Shown here piece after piece: positions 26,662 through 34,303 of a DNA stretch of 62,856 nucleotides. Source of the DNA: Saprospiraceae bacterium (GTDB lineage Bacteria > Bacteroidota > Bacteroidia > Chitinophagales > Saprospiraceae); NCBI GenBank assembly GCA_030728245.1, contig JANQZX010000098.1, positions 14,745-77,600 of the forward strand. Reading direction: 5' to 3'. How positions within the stretch are numbered: position 1 is the stretch's first letter; each line of letters starts with the position of its first letter. The translations under genes and the position numbers were made by a program. The notes beneath the pieces are model-generated. The model was given only the letters and a program-made list of their open reading frames with translations, was not told the DNA's origin and searched no databases.

Positions 26662-27699
26662 ATGAAACCAATATTTATTAAAGCACTCATTTTATGCACA
26701 TTATTCTTCGTTTTGGAAGGAAATGCGAAGACTATATTTGTAAAAATGGATGGGAAAGGGAACGGGGAAAGTTGGGAAAATGCCCTATCTAACCTTCAAA
26801 TTGCTATTGACATTGCAACGGAATCAGACCAAATTTGGGTAAAAACAGGTACTTATTATCCAACAAAAACTAATAATAGGCAAATTCCATTTTTAATTGA
26901 TAAATCAGTACAAATTTTTGGAGGTTTTTCAGGCAGTGAAAAGGCATTGAAAGAAAGAGATTTCGAACAATTTCAAACCATAATCTCCGGAGAAATAGGC
27001 GATAAAACCACACTCCTGGACAACTCACACAATATTTTTTTAATTGATATTGAAAAGGGTGATATTGTTTTAGACGGTATTACAATACAGCGTGGAATGG
27101 CAAATATTTCATCCAATGCTTCCGATAGAAAAGCATCGGGAGCGGGAATATTTTATACCAGTGGTGGCAATAAAAGTAGTCTCTGGGTATCTAATTGTTT
27201 ATTTATCGATAATCAAGCTCTTTACGGTGGGGCTATATCTGCGTTCACTCTTGAGGGAGGCGACGGGACTATTCACATAGAAAACTGTGTTTTTCAAAAT
27301 AATACTGCCGAAATTGAAGGTGGGGCTATTTACCATTTTGCATCAAAAGGCAGCAAGGATCTGTTGGAAATTCAACACACCACCTTTACTCAAAATATCG
27401 CCACCTTTGGGGGAGCTATTTACCACAAAGCAGATAAAGGATCAATCTCCTCGCCACGGGTAAGTTTTTCTGATTTTGCTGCCAATATTGCCTACGTGAG
27501 AGGTTCTTGCATTTATAATCAATTAGACGATGAAGAAACCGGAAGTCCGTTCTTTATAGATTGTAGCTTTTTCGAGAACAAAGAAACGGTTGGTAATGCT
27601 ATGGGTGATTCCAATAACATTCAAAAAAGCCAAAATAATGCTGACCGTATGATCATCAGACCGACGCTACGCATCAATTCAAAAAGGAAGATTCCCTAA
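26662..27699 (+). CDS. Exported parallel beta-helix protein with Pmp-like GGAI/FxxN repeats
   Basis: This 345-residue protein has a signal peptide (1-22, ending GNA). The mature N-terminus (TIFVKMDGKGNGESWENALSNLQIAID...DQIWVKTGTYYPT) is the usual start of exported pectate-lyase-like beta-helices. At least three coils pair FxxN with GGAI (FIDN..GGAI, FQNN..GGAI, FTQN..GGAI), the motif pair known from chlamydial polymorphic membrane proteins; a fourth (FAAN) is degenerate. No T9SS sorting domain is present; the protein ends soon after the repeats in basic INSKRKIP, and its last 21 bases overlap the convergent dehydratase gene. The C-terminus may therefore be lost. A TTG-N20-TATATTTA pair at 26587-26617 could be its promoter. 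Confidence 0.8.
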   Translation: MKPIFIKALILCTLFFVLEGNAKTIFVKMDGKGNGESWENALSNLQIAIDIATESDQIWVKTGTYYPTKTNNRQIPFLIDKSVQIFGGFSGSEKALKERDFEQFQTIISGEIGDKTTLLDNSHNIFLIDIEKGDIVLDGITIQRGMANISSNASDRKASGAGIFYTSGGNKSSLWVSNCLFIDNQALYGGAISAFTLEGGDGTIHIENCVFQNNTAEIEGGAIYHFASKGSKDLLEIQHTTFTQNIATFGGAIYHKADKGSISSPRVSFSDFAANIAYVRGSCIYNQLDDEETGSPFFIDCSFFENKETVGNAMGDSNNIQKSQNNADRMIIRPTLRINSKRKIP

Positions 27700-28635
27700 A
27701 TCGACATTCCCCCCTGTGAGTATTACCCCTACCTGTTTCCCTCTAAAGGTTTCCTTATTGGCCAATATGGCGGCCAAAGGTACGGCGCAGGAAGGTTCAA
27801 TGATAATTTTCATTCTCTCCCATATTAATCGCATGGCCTGAACAATTTCCTCCTCTTCTACAGTAAAAATATCGGTAACATGCCTTTTTATAATATCGAG
27901 GGTTAAAGGTCCCAGGGTTGTTCGTAAGCCATCTGCAATGGTATCAGTCCTTTCATTTTGTTCAATATGCCCACTTCTGAGAGACCTAAGGGCATCATCC
28001 ACCCTTTTAGGTTCTGCCCCTAATACCATAATCTCAGGATTAACATAATGTGCGGCCAGTGAGGTTCCACTTAACAATCCGCCGCCGCCGACAGGAGCTA
28101 CCACAATATCTAACTGAGGAAAATCTTCTAATAACTCTAAAGTAGCGGTTGCCTGCCCGGCAATTACATCATAATTATCATAAGGGTGAATAAAATGAGC
28201 TCCTGTTTTTCTTACAACTTCCGCCAAGGTCTTTTCTCTCGCCATTTGAATTGGTTCACAGAAAATGATTTCTGCTCCATAAGCACGCGTTCCTTCCACT
28301 TTTATTTTAGGAGCATTATTAGGCATAACGATATAGGCGGGTATACCTAAAAATTGAGCAGCTTTAGCTACGGCTTGAGCATGATTTCCCGATGAATGCG
28401 TAGCTATTCCCAAATTTTTAACCTCCCCTTGTAATCTCAAAGAAGCACTCGCTGCACCTCTCATTTTAAAGGCACCTATTTTTTGGAAATTTTCACATTT
28501 AAAATAAATAGAACAACCAGCCATACCATTTAAAAATTGGTTTGTCAGTACAGGTGTTCTATGAATCATCGATTTTATGGCGTCTTGGGTCAGCTTTAAA
28601 TCAGATAAGGTGGGAATACTTGAAAGTGATTTCAT
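27679..28635 (-). CDS. PLP-dependent threonine/serine dehydratase
   Basis: This 318-residue fold-type II PLP enzyme deaminates threonine (and probably serine) to 2-oxobutyrate or pyruvate. The PLP lysine is Lys57 in NFQKIGAFKMRGA, the substrate loop is HSSGNHAQA (80-88), and the phosphate-binding GGGGLLSG is at 183-190. It has no C-terminal ACT regulatory domain, so it resembles short catabolic dehydratases and serine racemases more than full-length biosynthetic IlvA. Serine racemase activity is a real alternative, since both share these motifs. It lies 9 bp downstream of the dacB-like gene on the same strand, and its 3' end overlaps the convergent beta-helix gene. Confidence 0.9.
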   Translation of the reverse strand: MKSLSSIPTLSDLKLTQDAIKSMIHRTPVLTNQFLNGMAGCSIYFKCENFQKIGAFKMRGAASASLRLQGEVKNLGIATHSSGNHAQAVAKAAQFLGIPAYIVMPNNAPKIKVEGTRAYGAEIIFCEPIQMAREKTLAEVVRKTGAHFIHPYDNYDVIAGQATATLELLEDFPQLDIVVAPVGGGGLLSGTSLAAHYVNPEIMVLGAEPKRVDDALRSLRSGHIEQNERTDTIADGLRTTLGPLTLDIIKRHVTDIFTVEEEEIVQAMRLIWERMKIIIEPSCAVPLAAILANKETFRGKQVGVILTGGNVDLGNLPF

Positions 28636-28644
28636 TTCTTATAT

Positions 28645-29976
28645 TTAAAAGTTATCTCTCAGAAAGGTTAATACCTTATTCATCTCATTTTTAACCACGG
28701 CACTCCCTTCCACAAAATGATTATTCATAAAACTGAATATCAACGTTTTGCCTTTATTTGTTACCACATATCCGCTGAGGCAATGATTATTAGATAGTGA
28801 TCCAGTTTTAGCAAAAACAAAAGGCTTTCCCTGACCTTTGTAAGAACCGGAGATGGTACCCGATACCCCACCCGCGGGCAGTAAGCTAAAAAGTCTTTCT
28901 TGTGGCATCATTTTATGTAACTTTTTTAAAATAAAAACCATATCCATCGGTGAAAAAAGATTGTACCTTGAAAGACCTGAGCCGTCTGCCCAAACTGGTT
29001 TTTGTGGTAAGTCAGAAAGTAAAGAATCTCTTGCATATCCAATAAATTTTTCTGGATCGAGATAACCAAACTGTTTATCTGAACATAAAATCAATAATTG
29101 TTCTCCAATAAAATTATCACTTTCTTGTAAAAAAAAACGATAAAGGGTATCTGGAATGGGGACTTTATAATTTATAAAAGAAACGTTTTCTGCATTGAGT
29201 TTTATTTGAGAAACAGGTTGCTGAATATCCTCTCTAAAAATACCTAACACTGTTTCTACATCGGTACGAAATGGAACGAGCAAATTAAAAGTGGTATCAA
29301 AAGCTACTTTATTGGCGTAAAATTTATTCTCAAATTCATCTCTGTATATTTTAGGTTTTTTACCCTTATCTGAATCATCGAAAGTTAAATGATCCAACCA
29401 AAAACCGGGTGTGGTCAACCACTTACCCAGGCTATCTTTTTTAAATTGCACATAATTTCCATGTATAGGAATGGGGCTTCTTTCAACCTGGTAATAATAG
29501 GGATAATCTGCCCACGACCATCCTGAACCAAACCGATTCCCCTTCCAGTTATCAAAAGAGAGCTTTACCGGCAGATTTGATTCTTTCCATGGCTCCGGTT
29601 GTTCCACAGACAAAAAAGCCGGGTGCCGCCACATTGGATTTCCCGTCCCCTGAATCACGAGTTGTCCCTCTTTTTCAGCTACTCGCCAAACATTCAAACT
29701 ATCTCCTAATACCTTTAACGCAGCGTAAAAGGTAACTAATTTAACATTAGAAGCGGGTGTAAAATGTTTGTCTGCCTCTCTTTTTAATAAAATTTCCCCT
29801 GATTCTGCATCTTCAATCATTAATCCACTAAAATGCTGATTAAATATTACAGAATTATGAACCAGATTATCTAATTCTTTTACCTGCTTTTTATGTGCCT
29901 TTTGACCGGAAACGGAAGCAATACATAAAAAAGAAATAACTATAATCCCTGAAAAAGAAACATAAATTTTTGTCAT
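28645..29976 (-). CDS. dacB: D-alanyl-D-alanine carboxypeptidase/endopeptidase (PBP4, family S13)
   Basis: This 443-residue periplasmic enzyme hydrolyses D-Ala-D-Ala or D-Ala-meso-DAP bonds in peptidoglycan. After a signal peptide (1-24) come the penicillin-binding motifs: SxxK at Ser76-Lys79 (TPASNVKLVT), SxN at Ser286-Asn288 (QESDNFIGEQ) and KTG at 390-392 (FAKTGSLSNNHCLSGY). The inserted region between the first two motifs and the typical DGSGLSRYNLFSP segment identify S13 rather than low-molecular-mass PBP5 types. It lies head to head with the beta-lactamase-family gene and is followed after 9 bp by the dehydratase. Confidence 0.93.
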   Translation of the reverse strand: MTKIYVSFSGIIVISFLCIASVSGQKAHKKQVKELDNLVHNSVIFNQHFSGLMIEDAESGEILLKREADKHFTPASNVKLVTFYAALKVLGDSLNVWRVAEKEGQLVIQGTGNPMWRHPAFLSVEQPEPWKESNLPVKLSFDNWKGNRFGSGWSWADYPYYYQVERSPIPIHGNYVQFKKDSLGKWLTTPGFWLDHLTFDDSDKGKKPKIYRDEFENKFYANKVAFDTTFNLLVPFRTDVETVLGIFREDIQQPVSQIKLNAENVSFINYKVPIPDTLYRFFLQESDNFIGEQLLILCSDKQFGYLDPEKFIGYARDSLLSDLPQKPVWADGSGLSRYNLFSPMDMVFILKKLHKMMPQERLFSLLPAGGVSGTISGSYKGQGKPFVFAKTGSLSNNHCLSGYVVTNKGKTLIFSFMNNHFVEGSAVVKNEMNKVLTFLRDNF

Positions 29977-30071
29977 TATGATTTATTTTTTCTAAAAAAT
30001 TTGATTTGAAAGGGTTACAAATCTTTACTAATTCGTACTTTTCAGCTAAGTTAAAAAAAATACCCTTGAAA

Positions 30072-31913
30072 ATGTCATTCCTCAAATACACCATCATCAT
30101 TTTTCTGTCATTGATCGTTTCAAACGCAGTGTTTAGTCAGATAAACAACAACGATTCTTATCAGGTTGCCTTACAACAAATAAGATTGACCTCCAATGAA
30201 AAATCAATTATTCCATTTAAAAAACTGGAGCAATTATCTATTTCACACCTGGTATTGGGCACGCCTCAAGTTAAAACCAACGTTTTTAGTGAGCAATTAG
30301 ATAAATATACCTCAGTTAGTCATTACCAGCTACCTTTTCAAGATGATTCTAAAAATCTTGAAATTTGGTTAAAATCCAGAAAATCTGCCGGTAATAATGC
30401 CTTTATACTCGAAATCTGGACCGATGAATATTTTAAATCAGATAAATTAAATCAAATAAAAACATTATTTGAAGGCATTCCTGTTGTTCTTGTAAACTTC
30501 GAGACAAAATATTTTGACCGTAAGGATGATATTGGAAATGCTGTAAAATTTGACATTCAAACCCTTTCCGGTTACTGGCACCAATCTTTAGCGGCACAAC
30601 TTATATTTGGAGGGGTAAGTATAGAAGATGGTAAAGAAGCGAAGGGCGTCCGACTTGGATATTCACCCATAGCCAGTGTTGGCATGAATTCGAATATCCT
30701 ACATGACAGCATTAAATCTATTATAGAACAAGGTATTGCAGCTAAAGCTTTTCCTGGTGCTCAGGTGCTCGTGGCAAAAAAGGGTAAAATTGTTTATCAT
30801 GAGGCATTCGGCAAACATACTTATGAAGGGGAACAAAAGCTATCTACCCATGATATTTACGATATGGCCTCTGTTACTAAAGTTAGTAGTGGCCTTGCTG
30901 CGTTAATGAAATGGTATGGCGAAGACAAATTAAATTTAGATGCCCCATTAAGCACTTATTTGCCGGAAGCAAAAGGAACCAACAAAGCGGATTTAAAGAT
31001 GAGGGATATACTTACTCATCAAGCCAGATTAAGGGCCTGGATTCCGTTTTGGAAAGGTACTTTGGTGGGAAATAGCAGGAACCCATGGCAAAAAAACTGG
31101 AACAATAATCGAAATAATGATTACAGATTTAAGGCAAAAACTTTCAGATTGCAAGCATCAAAAAATTATTCAATCGAAGTTCCTGGTGGCTTATGGTTGC
31201 ATAAAAATTATCCTGATAAAATGGCCTCGTATATTTTCAAATCTCCCCTTAATGCTAAACCTGGCTATGTTTATTCCGATTTCTTTTTTATACTCATGCC
31301 GAGATTAGTGAAGGCCCAGACGGGCCAAGAATTTGAAAGCTATATTAAAACACAGTTTTACAAACCATTGGGCGCTAATACCTTAACTTGGAACCCATTG
31401 CGATTTTTTGATACCACTCGAATTGTCCCCACTGAAAGAGACACTTTTTTTAGAATGACCCTCTTACAGGGAAATGTACACGACGAAGGTGCCGGTATGT
31501 TAAACGGAATTTCCGGTCATGCCGGTTTATTTGGTTCAGCCAACGACCTAGCCAAATTAATGCAGTTATATCTTAATAAAGGCATTTATGGTGGAGAAAG
31601 ACTTATCGGGGAAAAAGCTTTTGATGAGTTTACCCGCTGTCAATTCTGCCCTGATAATTATCGGGGGGTAGGTTTTGACAAACCATTAGTCCAATATATA
31701 CCCGGTAAAAGTTCCATTGCCAAAGATGCTTCTCCAGAAAGCTACGGTCATAGCGGTTATACAGGTACTTTTGTTTGGATAGACCCAAAGGAAGAACTTA
31801 TTTACATTTTCTTATCCAACCGAGTGTATCCTACCAGAGAAAGCAGGGCCATTTACGATTTGAATATCAGACCACGTATCCAACAATCTATTTATGACGC
31901 ATTGAGAAACTAA
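30072..31913 (+). CDS. Exported class C beta-lactamase-family serine hydrolase with GH3 C-domain remnant
   Basis: From ATG 30072 the 613-residue product has a signal peptide (1-22, ending AVFSQ); an upstream GTG/TTG-type start at 30006 would mask it. Residues about 30-220 (QIRLTSNEKSIIPFKKLEQLSISHLVLGTP...SLAAQLIFGGVSI) read like the C-terminal domain of family 3 glycosidases. From about 230 an AmpC/esterase-type domain follows, with catalytic SxxK at Ser267-Lys270 (ASVTK), a tyrosine motif in GYVYSDFFF, and HSGYTGT near the end in the KTG position. Bacteroidota often have a full GH3 fused to this domain in about 1000 residues; here the GH3 catalytic barrel is missing. The substrate is unknown; a peptidoglycan-related role fits the neighbouring dacB. 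Confidence 0.85.
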   Translation: MSFLKYTIIIFLSLIVSNAVFSQINNNDSYQVALQQIRLTSNEKSIIPFKKLEQLSISHLVLGTPQVKTNVFSEQLDKYTSVSHYQLPFQDDSKNLEIWLKSRKSAGNNAFILEIWTDEYFKSDKLNQIKTLFEGIPVVLVNFETKYFDRKDDIGNAVKFDIQTLSGYWHQSLAAQLIFGGVSIEDGKEAKGVRLGYSPIASVGMNSNILHDSIKSIIEQGIAAKAFPGAQVLVAKKGKIVYHEAFGKHTYEGEQKLSTHDIYDMASVTKVSSGLAALMKWYGEDKLNLDAPLSTYLPEAKGTNKADLKMRDILTHQARLRAWIPFWKGTLVGNSRNPWQKNWNNNRNNDYRFKAKTFRLQASKNYSIEVPGGLWLHKNYPDKMASYIFKSPLNAKPGYVYSDFFFILMPRLVKAQTGQEFESYIKTQFYKPLGANTLTWNPLRFFDTTRIVPTERDTFFRMTLLQGNVHDEGAGMLNGISGHAGLFGSANDLAKLMQLYLNKGIYGGERLIGEKAFDEFTRCQFCPDNYRGVGFDKPLVQYIPGKSSIAKDASPESYGHSGYTGTFVWIDPKEELIYIFLSNRVYPTRESRAIYDLNIRPRIQQSIYDALRN

Positions 31914-31915
31914 AA

Positions 31916-33307
31916 TCAATTTTTGATTGGTTCAAAAAGATTTATTCTTACACCCGATTGAAAAGAAACCGTCGAAATACGGTCATTGTAGGGACCTATA
32001 CCTTTACTTATGTGTCCCACAAAAGATTGATAACTCGATTGTGCGAAAATACTTGTCCTTGGAGAAATCATCTTTTCAGCCCCAACCCCCATGTCCATAG
32101 ATAAATAAACATTATCAGTAAGCGTTCCTCCCTGCATTAATCCTTCTTCCAGATTTTGATAAATACTATTACTTTTACCCGTTAAAGCAACTGAGGAAGG
32201 AAAAAATCCTGGGTGTACAATAAAGTAATTGGCGGAGAGAGTGACTTGAGCCGTAGCACCCAATGTGGCATAAATACGCCAATTTTCTTTATGAACAATA
32301 TTGAAGCGGGTAAATACCGGAATTTGTAAAAGATTTAGCTGAATTTTCTTTAACTGCTCAGTAGTATATCCATCCCTTAAACTACCTTGGATAAAGGTAA
32401 CCGCCGGTGCATTATACTCCTTATGGGCATAAATGAACCCAAAACCAGTTTCTAAACGTTTTGCTCCCTCACTTAGCAAGAAACCAAGATGAAACCCTGA
32501 TGAATTTCTAATGGTTTCAGGCACTTTAAATCTTGGGTAAGAAGGTGTAAAAACATTATCACCGTCTAATCCTGTCAATAATGTTAAATGCCATTTTCCG
32601 AAGTCAAGTATATTATTTACATAAATTTTTCTTGTACTAATGGGAATATGTCTTGATGCTAAGGTAGGAATTTGACTTATTTCCGAGAAAGATTTAGAAT
32701 AAACGGGTGCGGCTGCCGTTTTAAGAACTGGCGCAGGAGAGCTCGGAATAGGTTCAATATCTAATAGAACTTTTTTGGGTAGTAGTTTATCCCCCCCCAC
32801 ATCAGATTGATTATCTGATAACTTAGATAATATTCCAGCTGTCTGGGCACTACGACTTTTGATTTGATTGCTCCTTTCTACTATCTTAATTTCATTAAAT
32901 GCAGGAGAATTTTTATCAACCGATACTTTGGTTCTATTTTCAAAATTTACCGACTGAGAGGTAGGTACCCGACGAATGACTCCTACATGTAAACAAGTAA
33001 AGAATAACAAAACAGCCATAGTAACTTCCATGGCTTTAAACCAAATAATCTTATTTTCATTACTTTTGATATGGGAATAATAGGAATGAAAATGAGCCCA
33101 GGCGTGACCTTCATTTGTAGAAAAAATAAATTGATTTAATTTTTCATGAATGGTTTGGTCAAATTTTTTTTCCTCAGCAGTCTGATCATCCAATAACGCG
33201 TCATTCCATTTTTCAGAGAAACTTTTCCATGCATCTTTTGGAACCTTCGTTTCCAGAGATTCAAGTTTATCCTTCAAAAGTTGATCCATTTTATCCTCTT
33301 CCATCAT
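31916..33307 (-). CDS. Composite anti-sigma-like / outer-membrane beta-barrel-like protein
   Basis: This 463-residue protein begins with a charged helical region (1-105) holding repeated W-x-x-F patterns (DAWKSFSEKW, AWAHFHSYY), as seen in Bacteroidota proteins paired with ECF sigma factors. One membrane helix follows at about 108-128 (AMEVTMAVLLFFTCLHVGVI), then a low-complexity linker. The C-terminal 230 residues have alternating aromatic strands (FHLGFLLSEGAKRLETGFGFIYAH...FARFNIV..IYATLGATAQVTL) like a small OMP beta-barrel. Its ATG overlaps the sigma-factor stop by one base. The likely role is to hold the sigma factor at the inner membrane. A barrel behind an inner-membrane helix is topologically odd. 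The linker carries a run of eight G on the coding strand (32791-32798). Confidence 0.75.
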   Translation of the reverse strand: MMEEDKMDQLLKDKLESLETKVPKDAWKSFSEKWNDALLDDQTAEEKKFDQTIHEKLNQFIFSTNEGHAWAHFHSYYSHIKSNENKIIWFKAMEVTMAVLLFFTCLHVGVIRRVPTSQSVNFENRTKVSVDKNSPAFNEIKIVERSNQIKSRSAQTAGILSKLSDNQSDVGGDKLLPKKVLLDIEPIPSSPAPVLKTAAAPVYSKSFSEISQIPTLASRHIPISTRKIYVNNILDFGKWHLTLLTGLDGDNVFTPSYPRFKVPETIRNSSGFHLGFLLSEGAKRLETGFGFIYAHKEYNAPAVTFIQGSLRDGYTTEQLKKIQLNLLQIPVFTRFNIVHKENWRIYATLGATAQVTLSANYFIVHPGFFPSSVALTGKSNSIYQNLEEGLMQGGTLTDNVYLSMDMGVGAEKMISPRTSIFAQSSYQSFVGHISKGIGPYNDRISTVSFQSGVRINLFEPIKN

Positions 33308-33858
33308 TACCCCTGCTTCAATAAAATGTTTTGTAATTTGAGTCTTGCCTTCACCAAATTTGATCTTGACGTACTTTCATTAACATCAAGTAATTGGCTA
33401 ATTTCTTTGTGCGAATAACCTTCAATAACATATAAATTAAAAACAGCGCGATAGGAGGGAGAAAGTTGCTGTACAGCATCTAAAATTTCCAATTCTGAAA
33501 AACGGCTCACTGCATCCGCATCAAAGCTGGCTACGTGACTGGCCTCGTCCATATCAGAAGTTCTCCTGCGCATATTTGACCTATAATAATCAATTGAGGT
33601 ATTAATCATTATTCGTCTAATCCAGGAAACCAAAGAAGTACCTGGCTGAAAGGAATGAATATTCCTTAATATTTTGATAAAACCCTCGTGCATAATGTCG
33701 AGAGCATCATTTTCATTATTAGCGTATCGCATACAAACGCCCATCATGCGCGCATAATACTCTTCATAAAGAGCTTGTTGCGCCCATTTTTCTCTGCGTA
33801 TGCAAGCTAAAACCACATTTTGTTCAGCATCCCAACTACCAGGAATTACTAATTCCAT
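33307..33858 (-). CDS. ECF-type RNA polymerase sigma factor
   Basis: This 183-residue sigma-70 factor contains only regions 2 and 4. Region 2 spans about 25-95 (ALYEEYYARMMGVCMRYANNENDALDIMHEGFIKILRNIHSFQPGTSLVSWIRRIMINTSIDYYR), and region 4 spans about 125-180 (LDAVQQLSPSYRAVFNLYVIEGYSHKEISQLLDVNESTSRSNLVKARLKLQNIL). The gene directly upstream of the overlapping membrane/barrel protein is most simply read as a sigma/anti-sigma pair. It is separated from the upstream small gene by 63 bp. The regulon cannot be read from the window, and no ECF-type promoter is obvious at its own start. Confidence 0.95.
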   Translation of the reverse strand: MELVIPGSWDAEQNVVLACIRREKWAQQALYEEYYARMMGVCMRYANNENDALDIMHEGFIKILRNIHSFQPGTSLVSWIRRIMINTSIDYYRSNMRRRTSDMDEASHVASFDADAVSRFSELEILDAVQQLSPSYRAVFNLYVIEGYSHKEISQLLDVNESTSRSNLVKARLKLQNILLKQG

Positions 33859-33921
33859 AAAATACGATTGAAAAATTGAATCAAGGCTAGCAAGTTACTC
33901 TGTTATTTAGAAAAACACCAA

Positions 33922-34302
33922 TTAGTTGGCGTAATTTTTTAGCAGTACTTCATTTTCCGCATCTAAACGTTTAAAAAAATGAATAATTTGTTCAATTAAA
34001 TATCTCTCCTGGGCTTCAGGGCCTTCCACCGGACTTTTTGTTACCCTGTCGTAATGTGGCCATCCATCTGCATCTCTTCCTTTAAACACATAAATTCCCT
34101 GTTGACTCAATAACTCACAAATAGCAATATGCATTAAATCTTGCTTTTCTTCCTTTGTATATGTTTTTTGCCACCGACCTAATATTTGAATCCCAACCAG
34201 CAACAAAACGGCATTGAGATCGGGAAGTTCCGGCTTCTTGAAAGCATCCTTTATTTGATTTCTAATGCGTAGCCACTCAAAATTTATTTCCCATTCTTCC
34301 AT
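33922..34302 (-). CDS. Conserved-looking small cytosolic protein in a metH operon
   Basis: This 126-residue protein is predicted helical with no signal peptide or membrane segment. It has a central GRWQKTYTKEEKQDLMHIAICELLSQ and a GWPHYDRVTKSP segment near residue 85. I do not recognise a domain. Its ATG lies 1 bp after the metH stop codon on the same strand, which implies one transcript and probably coupled translation. A housekeeping role linked to methionine or one-carbon metabolism is a guess from position alone. Confidence 0.75.
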   Translation of the reverse strand: MEEWEINFEWLRIRNQIKDAFKKPELPDLNAVLLLVGIQILGRWQKTYTKEEKQDLMHIAICELLSQQGIYVFKGRDADGWPHYDRVTKSPVEGPEAQERYLIEQIIHFFKRLDAENEVLLKNYAN

Positions 34303-34303
34303 A

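Noticed and set aside
27679-27699. Overlap of the beta-helix and dehydratase genes as evidence for a frameshift
   Set aside because: Both reading frames are intact and the overlap is between convergent 3' ends, which also occurs at 61391-61420. It is kept only as a hint that the beta-helix gene lost its end.
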